A stretch of 21,018 nucleotides of DNA, taken from JBOFOR01 sp051659545 (GTDB taxonomy: Bacteria; Bacillota; Clostridia; Peptostreptococcales; Peptostreptococcaceae). The stretch is from contig NZ_JBOFOR010000185.1 in assembly GCF_051659545.1 (NCBI RefSeq), positions 1 to 21,018 on the forward strand. The letters run 5' to 3'. A model generated the notes under the pieces. It saw nothing but the letters and a program-made list of their open reading frames with translations, was not told where the DNA came from and did not search any database. Made by a program: the position numbers and the translations under genes. Below, piece after piece: positions 8,030 through 15,757 of this stretch (position 1 is its first letter; every line of letters begins with the position of its first letter).

Positions 8030-9304
8030 ATGATACTAATAAAAAATGGTAGAGTTATAGACCCTAAAACAAAAAGAGATGAAGTTTTAGACATAGCTAT
8101 CAAAGACAACAAGATTGAAAGAATAGGAAAATTTCCTATAACAAGTGAATACAAAAATATAATAGATGCAAGTGGATATATTATAGCGCCAGGGTTAATA
8201 GATGTTCATGTTCACTTTAGAGATCCAGGTTTTACTCATAAAGAAGATATAGAAAGTGGAAGCTTATCAGCTGCAAAAGGTGGATTTACTACGGTTATAT
8301 GTATGGCAAATACTAACCCAATAGTTGATAATGAAGAAACTCTTAATTACATAAAAGATAAAGCAGATAATTCACCTATAAATGTACTTCAAGTAGCATC
8401 AATTACTAAAGGGTTTAAAGGAAAAGAATTAGTAGATATGAATCACCTTGCAAAATGTGGTGCAGTTGGATTTAGTGATGATGGACTTCCAATAATGGAT
8501 AGTGATGTTATTTTAGAGGCTATGAACAAGGCAAAAGAATTAGATATGCCTTTAAGTTTCCATGAAGAAGATCCTGCCTTAATAACTACAGCAGGAATAA
8601 ATGAAGGTGAAATATCTAAAAAACTAGGGATAACTGGAGCTAGTAATGTAGCAGAAGATGTTATGGTCGCTAGAGATTGTATGTTAGCTATAAAAACTGG
8701 AGCAAAGGTAAATATTCAACATATTAGTTCGGGAGTATCTGTAGAAACAGTAAGAATGGCTAAAAAATTAGGTGCTAATATATTTGCAGAAGCAACACCT
8801 CATCACTTTACTTTAACAGAAGATGATGTACTAGAGTTTGGAACTAATGCAAAAATGAATCCACCTCTTAGAACACAAGATGATAAGTATAAGATAATAG
8901 AAGGATTACAAGATAATACAATAGAAATTATAGCAACAGACCATGCACCTCATACATTTGAGGAAAAAAATGTAGAATTTGTTAAAGCTCCAAGTGGCAT
9001 AACAGGGCTTGAAACATCCCTTTCATTAGGTGTAACTAATTTAGTTAGAAAAGGTCATCTAAGTATAATGAAACTTTTAGAAAAAATGACAATAAACCCT
9101 GCTAGACTTTATAATTTAGACTGTGGAAGTATAGAAGAAGGAAAAAATGCAGACTTAGTAATCTTTGCTCCTAATGAAAAATATACAGTGAGTGAATTTG
9201 CATCTAAATCATCAAATACTCCATTTAAATGTACTAGTTTATACGGAAAAATTAAGTACACTATCTGTAATGGTAAAGTAGTATTTGAAGATGTAGAAGA
9301 ATAA
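8030..9304 (+). CDS. pyrC: Dihydroorotase (class I)
   Basis: 424 residues, normal for bacterial type I dihydroorotase, which interconverts N-carbamoyl-L-aspartate and dihydroorotate. The amidohydrolase metal centre is complete: DVHVHFRDPG (His60, His62), FSDDG (Asp151 in the bridging position, as in Aquifex-type enzymes, instead of carboxylated Lys), His178, His231 and Asp304 in ATDHAPH. The substrate loop NxNP appears as MANTNP near 99-104. No other pyrimidine-synthesis gene is adjacent. Instead it shares a transcript with the carbamoyl amidohydrolase, from whose stop it is separated by three bases (RBS GGGGAG inside the upstream gene). It could therefore serve biosynthesis, or run in reverse for orotate breakdown. 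An allantoinase or hydantoinase is less likely given the HFRDPG and ATDHAPH motifs. Confidence 0.9.
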   Translation: MILIKNGRVIDPKTKRDEVLDIAIKDNKIERIGKFPITSEYKNIIDASGYIIAPGLIDVHVHFRDPGFTHKEDIESGSLSAAKGGFTTVICMANTNPIVDNEETLNYIKDKADNSPINVLQVASITKGFKGKELVDMNHLAKCGAVGFSDDGLPIMDSDVILEAMNKAKELDMPLSFHEEDPALITTAGINEGEISKKLGITGASNVAEDVMVARDCMLAIKTGAKVNIQHISSGVSVETVRMAKKLGANIFAEATPHHFTLTEDDVLEFGTNAKMNPPLRTQDDKYKIIEGLQDNTIEIIATDHAPHTFEEKNVEFVKAPSGITGLETSLSLGVTNLVRKGHLSIMKLLEKMTINPARLYNLDCGSIEEGKNADLVIFAPNEKYTVSEFASKSSNTPFKCTSLYGKIKYTICNGKVVFEDVEE

Positions 9305-9305
9305 G

Positions 9306-9332
9306 AAAAAGAGTGGAATTTCCACTCTTTTT
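9306..9332. terminator. Bidirectional terminator between pyrC and the ABC permease gene
   Basis: An eleven-pair perfect stem (9306-9316 with 9322-9332), five-base loop, with T runs on both strands. It lies between convergent genes. Confidence 0.85.
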
Positions 9333-9368
9333 GTATACTATAATATAAAAACTTATGCATTAAAAAAA

Positions 9369-10604
9369 TTACTTATATATAGCTTTTATGGGATCAAGAT
9401 TTGCAGCCTTAATGGCAGGTATTATACCAGCTATTATTCCAGTCAATACTGTTGCTGTACTAGCAAAGATTAGGCTACTTACATTAGGAATAGCTTTAAA
9501 AGGTAAATAACTAGAGGCATAATTAGTAACAATAAATCCAATTATAATTCCTAAAACTCCACCACAAACTGTAATAAATACAGCTTCAACTAAAAACTGA
9601 AATAAAATAGCTTTAGGTTTAGCACCAATAGCACGTCTTATACCAATTTCTCTTTGTCTTTCAATAACAGATACATACATTATATTCATTACACCTATTC
9701 CACCTACAAACATTGATATAGCGGTTATTAGAGTAACAAATTTATTTATAGAAGAAATCATATTTTCTAATTCTTTAGTCATTTCATTAGGATCATCAAC
9801 TTTATATGAACCCTCTATACCAGGGTATAAATCTTGTAGTTTATTTAAAACATCACTTGATACTTGATCTAAATTATACCCTTTAGAAACAATTAAATCT
9901 AAGCTATAAATTTCTTGAGGAGCATAAGATTGATTCATTAATTTATCTATAGCTTTTTTAGGCATATAAGATGTTAAATATGATTCTGTATTAAATAGAT
10001 TATTTTCAGGTTTATCTTCTTTAGTAGGTATAGAACTTTCGTCAATTATACCTATTACCTCAAATATCTTACCACCTATAGTAATTCCTTTTCCTAGGGC
10101 ATCTTCTTCTTTTGAAAACAAATCTTTTGCATTTTGTGAAGTAACAACAACAACATTTCGTCCTTCATCTTCATATGCAAAATTTCTTCCATAGATAGGT
10201 TTTAACTCAGTGTCTTTGTCAAAAGAGGAGACATCAATATAAGTAGTTTTCTTATCAAAAGAAGCATCACCAGAATACTTAGAATCCAAGTTAAAAGTAT
10301 CTGAAGTAGGACCTATTTTTTCAACACCATTTATAAAAGATAGTTCATCTAAATCACTACTTGAAAAAGGTTTTAAAAAAGCTTCTATTTTTTCCATATT
10401 AGAGTTAGAAGGCTCAAAGTAAATTCTTGTTTTATTGGGATTTACTTTATAAACAGAATCAGTGACTTCCTTTTTTAATCCATTTCCAATTGAACTAACT
10501 AATATAACAGATGTAATACCTATAATAATCCAAATAAGTGTCACGAATACGCGAAGTTTATGTCCTCTTAAATTGGCTAAAGCACTTTTAATTAAAATAT
10601 TCAT
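9369..10604 (-). CDS. MacB/YknZ-like ABC transporter permease
   Basis: 411 residues. One N-terminal membrane span (about 18-42, after the basic LRGHKLR segment) is followed by a large MacB-type extracytoplasmic domain (about 45-280) and three C-terminal spans that form the FtsX domain. The cytoplasmic motif ERQREIGIRRAIGAKPKAI, between the second and third spans, is the coupling helix signature of this class. The protein ends with the typical NLDPIKAIYK. With the adjacent ATPase and adaptor it should form a mechanotransmission-type exporter, as in MacAB or Bacillus YknXYZ, which handle peptides and toxins; the cargo here is unknown. RBS GGAGGTG precedes the ATG and overlaps the stop of the ATPase gene. 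Last gene of the operon. Confidence 0.92.
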   Translation of the reverse strand: MNILIKSALANLRGHKLRVFVTLIWIIIGITSVILVSSIGNGLKKEVTDSVYKVNPNKTRIYFEPSNSNMEKIEAFLKPFSSSDLDELSFINGVEKIGPTSDTFNLDSKYSGDASFDKKTTYIDVSSFDKDTELKPIYGRNFAYEDEGRNVVVVTSQNAKDLFSKEEDALGKGITIGGKIFEVIGIIDESSIPTKEDKPENNLFNTESYLTSYMPKKAIDKLMNQSYAPQEIYSLDLIVSKGYNLDQVSSDVLNKLQDLYPGIEGSYKVDDPNEMTKELENMISSINKFVTLITAISMFVGGIGVMNIMYVSVIERQREIGIRRAIGAKPKAILFQFLVEAVFITVCGGVLGIIIGFIVTNYASSYLPFKAIPNVSSLIFASTATVLTGIIAGIIPAIKAANLDPIKAIYK

Positions 10605-10607
10605 AAG

Positions 10608-11288
10608 CTACACCTCCAAGGATAATACGCCATCTTTTAGTTTTATTACCTTTGTAGCGTATTTAATTAAATCCTCATCATGGGTAACCATAATTATTGT
10701 TTTTCCTTGTTTATTTAATTCTTTAAGTATATTCATTATCTCAGCACTAGTTTCACTATCTAAGGCTCCAGTAGGTTCATCAGCAAAAATTAATTGAGGA
10801 TTATTAACTAGCGAACGAGCTATGGCAACTCTTTGTTGTTGCCCACCAGAAAGTTGAAGAGGGAACTGTTTTAATTTATCGATTAATCCAACTGCTTCCA
10901 ACTTATCTTTTACTAGTTTTTCTCGATCACTTTTTTTTAGGCTCCCATCATACATAAGTGGAAGCTCAATATTTTGATATATATTTAAAGTTTCTATTAA
11001 ATTAAATTGTTGAAAAACAAATCCTATATTCTTGTTTCTAAAATCTGAACGCTGATTTTCGTTTAAATTACTTACATTTTCACCATTAAATATATATTCG
11101 CCTCTTTCAAATTTATCTAAAAAGGCTAATACATTAAGTAATGTTGTTTTTCCACTCCCTGATTTACCCATTATCATTACAAACTCCCCAGAGTCTATAG
11201 TTAAATTCAATGATTTCAATACTAGATATCTCTCTTTACCAACCCTATAGTATTTATGTAGATTTTCTAATTGGATTATAGCACTCAA
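10608..11288 (-). CDS. ABC transporter ATP-binding protein (MacB/LolD/YknY type)
   Basis: 226 residues from a TTG start, one base after the adaptor stop and eight bases after AGGATGG. An ATG at 11300 would need an implausibly close ribosome site and overlaps the upstream stop, and the longer frame to 11351 adds 21 unrelated residues. Walker A GKSGSGKTT is at about 41-49, then Q-loop FQQFN, signature LSGGQQQR, Walker B LIFADEPTGALD and switch His in VTHD. This is the length and motif set of the export ATPases that pair with FtsX-type permeases. It powers the exporter with its two neighbours by translational coupling. Confidence 0.92.
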   Translation of the reverse strand: MSAIIQLENLHKYYRVGKERYLVLKSLNLTIDSGEFVMIMGKSGSGKTTLLNVLAFLDKFERGEYIFNGENVSNLNENQRSDFRNKNIGFVFQQFNLIETLNIYQNIELPLMYDGSLKKSDREKLVKDKLEAVGLIDKLKQFPLQLSGGQQQRVAIARSLVNNPQLIFADEPTGALDSETSAEIMNILKELNKQGKTIIMVTHDEDLIKYATKVIKLKDGVLSLEV

Positions 11289-11289
11289 A

Positions 11290-12363
11290 TTATTTACCAT
11301 CCTTTTTATCTGAAGCTTCTTTACCTGTAGAGTTAGTAGTAGATATATCATCTCCTTCTTTCATTTCAGGGGTAGGATATCTAAGTATAATATCTTTTTT
11401 ATCAAGTCCACCTTTTACTACAGTATATTCATCATTTTGGCTTTGGATTTGAACAGTTTGTTTCTTTAGTATTCCATTTAGAGTTTCAAATACATAAGGT
11501 TTTTCGTTTTTATCTCTTAATATAGCGGAAGAAGGAACTTTGCAGATAGAGTCTTTAATTTCAACACTAGCTTGAACATGGAATCCATTTACTAAATTCT
11601 CTTGATTATCAAAGCTTACACTTATGTCATAGTAAGACAATTGTGATTGGCTATTTGTATTTACTCCTTCAGATGAGGAAGAAGGTCTATCAGAGATATA
11701 GCTTATTCTTCCTGCAACTTTTGTATTAGTAGATAATACTAATACATTTACAGGATCATCAACTTGAAGCTTTGGTAAATCTTGCTCACTTACTTGTCCT
11801 TTCATATAAAACTCATTACTTTCAAGTGTCATGGCTATACCTTGTTGTTCTGTATTTTCCTGTTGTTCATCTAAATAAATTTTACCAGCAAATGGAGCGT
11901 TAGTATTTATATAAGCTTTTTTATTTAATGATGAAATTTGACTCTGCAACTTAAGTATTTCAGTTTTTGTACTAGGATCATTTTCTAAACTAGAGCTTTT
12001 AATAGAAGTTAACTGAGAGTTTAAATTTTCAATTTCATCTAAAATAGATTGATTTTTAGTAGTAAATAAAAAATCGCCTTCTTTTACAATTTTTCCATTT
12101 GTTACATTTAATTTGCTAATTTCACCTTGAGTAGAAGGTGCAAAGTTTTTAGATTTAAGAGGAAGAATTACTCCGTTAATAAATACTTTTTCATTATCTG
12201 CAATAGTATAAGTCTCCAAGGTATTATTAACGGTAACTTCTGTATCTTTTTCTAATAAATTTAATCTTGTAAGGTAATAACCTCCTCCAATAAGTCCAAT
12301 TAATATAAATACACTAATACCTATTTTAATTTTTTTGTTTTTTATTTTATCTAATAAAGCCAC
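11290..12363 (-). CDS. MacA/YknX-like membrane fusion (HlyD-type) adaptor
   Basis: 357 residues. A basic start (DKIKNKKIKIG) and one hydrophobic span (about 13-32) anchor it in the membrane. The rest is outside: a split barrel-sandwich lipoyl-type domain (about 68-100 and 155-180), a short coiled coil (about 104-150, LNSQLTSIKSS...LKLQSQISSLN), then beta-barrel and membrane-proximal domains, ending in a hydrophilic Ser/Lys-rich tail. The start is GTG, seven bases after AGGAGG. First gene of the exporter operon; the coiled coil is short, as expected for a Gram-positive adaptor without an outer-membrane partner. No regulator or two-component genes are next to it. Confidence 0.9.
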   Translation of the reverse strand: MALLDKIKNKKIKIGISVFILIGLIGGGYYLTRLNLLEKDTEVTVNNTLETYTIADNEKVFINGVILPLKSKNFAPSTQGEISKLNVTNGKIVKEGDFLFTTKNQSILDEIENLNSQLTSIKSSSLENDPSTKTEILKLQSQISSLNKKAYINTNAPFAGKIYLDEQQENTEQQGIAMTLESNEFYMKGQVSEQDLPKLQVDDPVNVLVLSTNTKVAGRISYISDRPSSSSEGVNTNSQSQLSYYDISVSFDNQENLVNGFHVQASVEIKDSICKVPSSAILRDKNEKPYVFETLNGILKKQTVQIQSQNDEYTVVKGGLDKKDIILRYPTPEMKEGDDISTTNSTGKEASDKKDGK

Positions 12364-12401
12364 AATATACCTCCTATTTCCAAAATATTACTACATCTAT
12401 G

Positions 12402-12430
12402 ATTATAAATGTCAAATTATATCTAGTCAA
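12402..12430 (-). promoter_or_regulatory. Sigma-A promoter of the export operon
   Basis: On the minus strand TTGACT (12430-12425), a 17-base spacer and TATAAT (12407-12402) give a near-consensus promoter. The predicted leader of about 30 bases contains the AGGAGG site of the adaptor gene. A TGACAT half-site (12414-12409, minus) lies just upstream of the -10, in the spacer. Confidence 0.8.
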
Positions 12431-12500
12431 AGGGAATTTACAAATAAAACAATGTTGTAATTATGTAGGTTATATTAAATCGCTAGCTTTGATATACATA

Positions 12501-12529
12501 TTGACATAAGGAATGTCAGATATTACAAT
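12501..12529 (+). promoter_or_regulatory. Sigma-A promoter of eutP-dhaKLM with an overlapping dyad
   Basis: TTGACA (12501-12506), a 17-base spacer and TACAAT (12524-12529). TGACAT (12502-12507) and ATGTCA (12513-12518) form a perfect inverted repeat with a five-base centre, covering the -35 and half of the spacer. It looks like a repressor operator. The leader of about 70 bases ends in AGGAG before eutP. Confidence 0.75.
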
Positions 12530-12605
12530 TCTAACTAAGAGGAAATATCAAACATAATAGCAAGTCCTAAACGTTACAGTTGCTAATATAACTAGGAGTT
12601 AAATT

Positions 12606-13034
12606 ATGAAAAAAGTGATTTTTATGGGGAAGACAGGAAGTGGTAAAACTACACTTTGTCAAAAACTTGATAAACTAGATGTTAAATACAAAAAGACTCA
12701 ATCTGTAGATTTATACAACAACTCAATAGATACACCTGGAGAATATATGGAAAATAGATATATGTATAGTGCGCTTAATATAACTGCAACAGATGCAGAA
12801 GTAATAGCATTAGTATATGATCCTACACAAGGAGAATGTTATATATCACCAGGATTTTCAAGCATGTTTTGTAAAGATGTAATAGGTATAATAACAAAGA
12901 TAAAAAAATGTGAGTCTAGTATCAATGTTCAAATTGGAAGAGAAAGATTAGAAATGGCTGGGGTAAGTAAGATTTTTGAAGTTGATACAATAGAAGAAAT
13001 AGGTTTAGAAGAGCTATTTAATTATATTGGTTAG
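12606..13034 (+). CDS. eutP: EutP/PduV family small GTPase-like protein
   Basis: 142 residues, the family's normal length. It begins with a phosphate-binding loop, FMGKTGSGKTTL (residues 6-17), then the DTPGEY motif (42-47) replacing the G3 DxxG element, and ends with a helical region. The G4 motif (N/T)KxD is represented only by TKIKKCESS. EutP and PduV are associated with ethanolamine and propanediol microcompartments, and Salmonella EutP has been reported to have acetate kinase activity. No microcompartment shell gene or signature enzyme is seen here. The gene instead leads a four-gene operon with dhaK 33 bases downstream, behind a strong promoter. Its role in dihydroxyacetone metabolism is not known. 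Confidence 0.85.
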   Translation: MKKVIFMGKTGSGKTTLCQKLDKLDVKYKKTQSVDLYNNSIDTPGEYMENRYMYSALNITATDAEVIALVYDPTQGECYISPGFSSMFCKDVIGIITKIKKCESSINVQIGRERLEMAGVSKIFEVDTIEEIGLEELFNYIG

Positions 13035-13067
13035 TAGCTTCATATAAAAAAAATAAGGGGGTATAGC

Positions 13068-14063
13068 ATGAAGAAAATAATAAATAATCCAGATTTAGTA
13101 GTAGAAGAAATGGTAGAGGGTATGGTACTAGCTCATCCTGAATATATAAGACAAAGTGAAAAAGGAAATATAATAGTTAGAAAAAATTCTCCAACTAAAA
13201 AAGTTGCACTAGTAAGTGGTGGTGGAAGTGGACATGAACCTTCTCATGGAGGATATGTAGGTAAGGGCATGTTAGATGGAGCAGTTGCAGGAGCTGTTTT
13301 CACATCTCCAACTCCAGATATGGTTTATGAAGCAATAAAAGAAGTTGATGGAGGAGAGGGCGTATTATTAGTTATAAAAAATTACACTGGAGACATAATG
13401 AACTTTGAAATGGCAAAAGAGATGGCTGAAATGGAAGGTATAAATGTAGATTTTGTAGTTATGAATGATGATGTTGCAGTTGAAAATTCATTATATACAG
13501 CAGGTAGAAGAGGTATTGCAGGAACAGTATTTGTACATAAAATAGCCGGTGCAAAAGCAGAGCAAGGTGCTAGCCTAGAAGAAGTTAAGGCAGTAGCTCA
13601 AAAGGTAGTTGATAATACTAGAAGTATGGGGATGTCATTAAGTTCTTGTATAGTACCAGCAGCAGGAAAAGCAAACTTTACATTAGAAGAAAATGAAGTA
13701 GAAATAGGTATGGGTATACACGGGGAACCTGGAACTCATAGAGAAGAAATAAAAACTGCAGATGAAATAACTGAGCACATGTTAAATAAGATATTAGATG
13801 ATATGTCTTTAAATGAAAATGAAGAAGTTGCAGTTATGGTAAATGGATTATGTTCAACTCCTTTAATGGAATTATATATAGTAAATAGAAAAGTTAATAA
13901 AATGCTTCAAGAAAAAAATATAAAAATATATAGAACTTTTGTAGGTGAATTTATGACATCTTTAGAGATGGCAGGATATTCTATAAGTTTAATTAAACTA
14001 GATGAAGAATTAAAAGAATTATTAGACAGTCCAGCTGATACACCTGCATTTAAAACTTTCTAA
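13068..14063 (+). CDS. dhaK: PTS-dependent dihydroxyacetone kinase, subunit DhaK
   Basis: 331 residues. DhaK binds dihydroxyacetone through a hemiaminal bond to a histidine: His218 in MGIHGEPG is at the same position as in the Escherichia coli protein. The glycine-rich VSGGGSGHEPSHGGYVG (about 48-64) with its conserved histidine, and KNYTGDxMNFxMA (about 103-115), complete the substrate site. DhaK receives phosphate from ADP-DhaL and forms dihydroxyacetone phosphate in the cytosol. RBS AGGGGGT precedes the ATG. dhaL follows after ten bases. The sequence is intact throughout. Confidence 0.97.
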   Translation: MKKIINNPDLVVEEMVEGMVLAHPEYIRQSEKGNIIVRKNSPTKKVALVSGGGSGHEPSHGGYVGKGMLDGAVAGAVFTSPTPDMVYEAIKEVDGGEGVLLVIKNYTGDIMNFEMAKEMAEMEGINVDFVVMNDDVAVENSLYTAGRRGIAGTVFVHKIAGAKAEQGASLEEVKAVAQKVVDNTRSMGMSLSSCIVPAAGKANFTLEENEVEIGMGIHGEPGTHREEIKTADEITEHMLNKILDDMSLNENEEVAVMVNGLCSTPLMELYIVNRKVNKMLQEKNIKIYRTFVGEFMTSLEMAGYSISLIKLDEELKELLDSPADTPAFKTF

Positions 14064-14073
14064 GGGGGAGAAT

Positions 14074-14703
14074 ATGAAGTCAGAACAATTAATTCAGATA
14101 ATAAATAAAATAGGGGAAGTAATAGAAGAAAATAAACTTTATTTAACAGAATTAGATGCCACTATCGGTGATGGAGATCATGGCTTAAATTTAAGTAAAG
14201 GATTTAAAGCTGTTAAAGAAAAATTAGCAACACTTAACACAAGTAGTATTTCAGAAGTATTAAAAACAACAGGAATGGCACTTGTAAGTAGCGTTGGAGG
14301 AGCATCAGGACCATTATATGGAACTGCATTTATGAAGGCATCGATGGTTGTTAATAATAAAGAAGAAATAGATATTAATGACTTAGAAAAAATGTTAGAA
14401 GAAGCTCTAAATGGAGTAAAAATGAGAGGTAAATCTCAATTTGGAGAAAAAACAATGATAGATGCCATAGAGCCTGCATTAAATAAATTAAAATCAGATA
14501 TTAGTAATAACTTAGATGTTATAACTTGCTTAGAAAATATGAGTAATGAAGCTTTAAAAGGTACAGAGGCTACTAAAAATATTATAGCAACAAAGGGAAG
14601 AGCAAGTTATTTAGGAGAGAGAAGTATAGGGCATCAAGATGCAGGTGCTACATCAAGTTACTTAATATTAAAAACAATATACGAAGAAGTAAAAAATAGT
14701 TAA
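14074..14703 (+). CDS. dhaL: Dihydroxyacetone kinase, ADP-binding subunit DhaL
   Basis: 209 residues, typical for DhaL. The nucleotide site DATIGDGDHGLN carries Asp28, Asp33 and Asp35, which hold the two Mg2+ ions bound to permanently attached ADP. GGASGPLYGTAF (about 75-86) and the C-terminal RASYLGERSIGHQDAGATS (about 177-195) are the other conserved phosphate-binding segments. DhaL passes the phosphate from DhaM to DhaK-bound dihydroxyacetone. Strong GGGGGAG ribosome site; dhaM begins 11 bases after the stop. Confidence 0.97.
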   Translation: MKSEQLIQIINKIGEVIEENKLYLTELDATIGDGDHGLNLSKGFKAVKEKLATLNTSSISEVLKTTGMALVSSVGGASGPLYGTAFMKASMVVNNKEEIDINDLEKMLEEALNGVKMRGKSQFGEKTMIDAIEPALNKLKSDISNNLDVITCLENMSNEALKGTEATKNIIATKGRASYLGERSIGHQDAGATSSYLILKTIYEEVKNS

Positions 14704-14714
14704 GGAGTGATTTT

Positions 14715-15101
14715 TTGATAGGATTAGTGATAGTATCTCATAGTGAAGATGTGGCAAAAGGAGTAAAGAATATTGTAACTCAAATGGCTGGAGATATAAA
14801 AATTGCTACTGCAGGTGGCACTGATGACAATAGAATAGGAACTGACTATACAAAAATTACTAACGCTATAAATGAAGTATACTCTTCTGATGGTGTAATA
14901 GTATTATTTGATCTAGGTAGTGCATATATGAATACAGAAATGGCAGTAGATTTTCTAGATGATGAAATGAAAGAGAACATTCATATTGTAGATGCATCTT
15001 TAGTTGAAGGTGCTTTAGTTGCTGGAGTAGATATAAGTATAGGTAGAAATATAAAAGAAATATTAAATAGTTTAAAACCATTAAAATTGAATAAGTTTTA
15101 G
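14715..15101 (+). CDS. dhaM: Dihydroxyacetone kinase phosphotransfer subunit DhaM (EIIA domain only)
   Basis: 128 residues of a mannose-type EIIA fold, with the phosphorylated histidine predicted as His9 in VIVSHSEDVAKGV. The conserved TAGGTDDNRIGTD segment (about 34-46) and VLFDLGSAYMN (about 64-74) fit DhaM. There is no fused HPr or EI domain, unlike enterobacterial DhaM, so general HPr must deliver the phosphate. The start is TTG, seven bases after AAGGAG. An ATG start is not available in this frame nearby. Last gene of the operon, followed by a strong terminator. Confidence 0.94.
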   Translation: MIGLVIVSHSEDVAKGVKNIVTQMAGDIKIATAGGTDDNRIGTDYTKITNAINEVYSSDGVIVLFDLGSAYMNTEMAVDFLDDEMKENIHIVDASLVEGALVAGVDISIGRNIKEILNSLKPLKLNKF

Positions 15102-15111
15102 TTTTTTATAT

Positions 15112-15144
15112 AAAAAAGGCGAATTAATTATTAATTCGCCTTTT
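15112..15144. terminator. Bidirectional terminator between dhaM and the GNAT gene
   Basis: A 15-pair perfect stem (15114-15128 with 15130-15144) with a minimal loop, T runs at both ends on the respective strands, between convergent genes. Confidence 0.9.
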
Positions 15145-15151
15145 ACAAATT

Positions 15152-15757
15152 TTAAGCAGTAAACTCTATATTTTCTGATAACAGATTAGATAACTGTTTA
15201 AATAATAGATTTCTAGTTACTCCATTTTCATTTCGTTTTTGTAATTTTATTTCAAATCCTAAGTTTAATACTGTTTTTAAACTATATACATTTTCCTCGG
15301 CTATTGCAGTAAGTATGTATTGTTTACCTCTAAGAGCAGCTTCTTCCATTCTAGTTTCTAAAAGTATCTTATGAAGTGAATTTCCGCGATAAAGAGGGTC
15401 TACCATTACATATCCTGATACATAAGTAGATGCTATGTCACGTTCACTAAGACCAATTTCATAAAGGTTGTTTAAGTAATCTCCATTAGGAGGTTCACAT
15501 ATAGCTGAAGCTACTAAAGTTTCATCAACATAACAACCAATTATAAAGCCACCTTCGTCTAAAACATTCATTAGATAAGTAAAATCACGAAATTTAAGCC
15601 AATTCTTATTATCCATTGAACTATTTACTCTATTATACAAGTTAGTAATATCATCAAAACTTGTTGGAGTAATAAAGCGAACATCTGTATATAAGTTTTC
15701 ACATAGCTCACCGTTGAATTTAGATAATTTTACTGTTTTTATCAATATAGACACCAA
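15152..15757 (-). CDS. GNAT family N-acetyltransferase
   Basis: Up to 201 residues. Motif A of the acetyl-CoA fold is seen as YVMVDPLYRGNSLHKILLETRMEEA (about 116-140), where RGNS takes the place of the usual Q/RxxGxG/A. Beta-4 and the motif B region ILTAIAEENVYSLKTVLNLGFE (about 147-168) follow. The acetyl acceptor is unknown. The start is unclear: TTG 15757, GTG 15754 and TTG 15745 are possible, but none has a ribosome site in the genomic sequence, and the first two lie at the predicted 3' splice site of the group I intron. The natural protein more likely begins near the TTG at 15745 (MIKTVKLSKFNGEL). Expression presumably requires intron removal from a transcript starting near 16197. Confidence 0.8.
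   Translation of the reverse strand: MVSILIKTVKLSKFNGELCENLYTDVRFITPTSFDDITNLYNRVNSSMDNKNWLKFRDFTYLMNVLDEGGFIIGCYVDETLVASAICEPPNGDYLNNLYEIGLSERDIASTYVSGYVMVDPLYRGNSLHKILLETRMEEAALRGKQYILTAIAEENVYSLKTVLNLGFEIKLQKRNENGVTRNLLFKQLSNLLSENIEFTA

Noticed and set aside
10462..10797. 111-aa plus-strand frame across the permease/ATPase junction
   Set aside because: It is antisense to two strongly supported coupled genes and has no ribosome site or recognisable domain.
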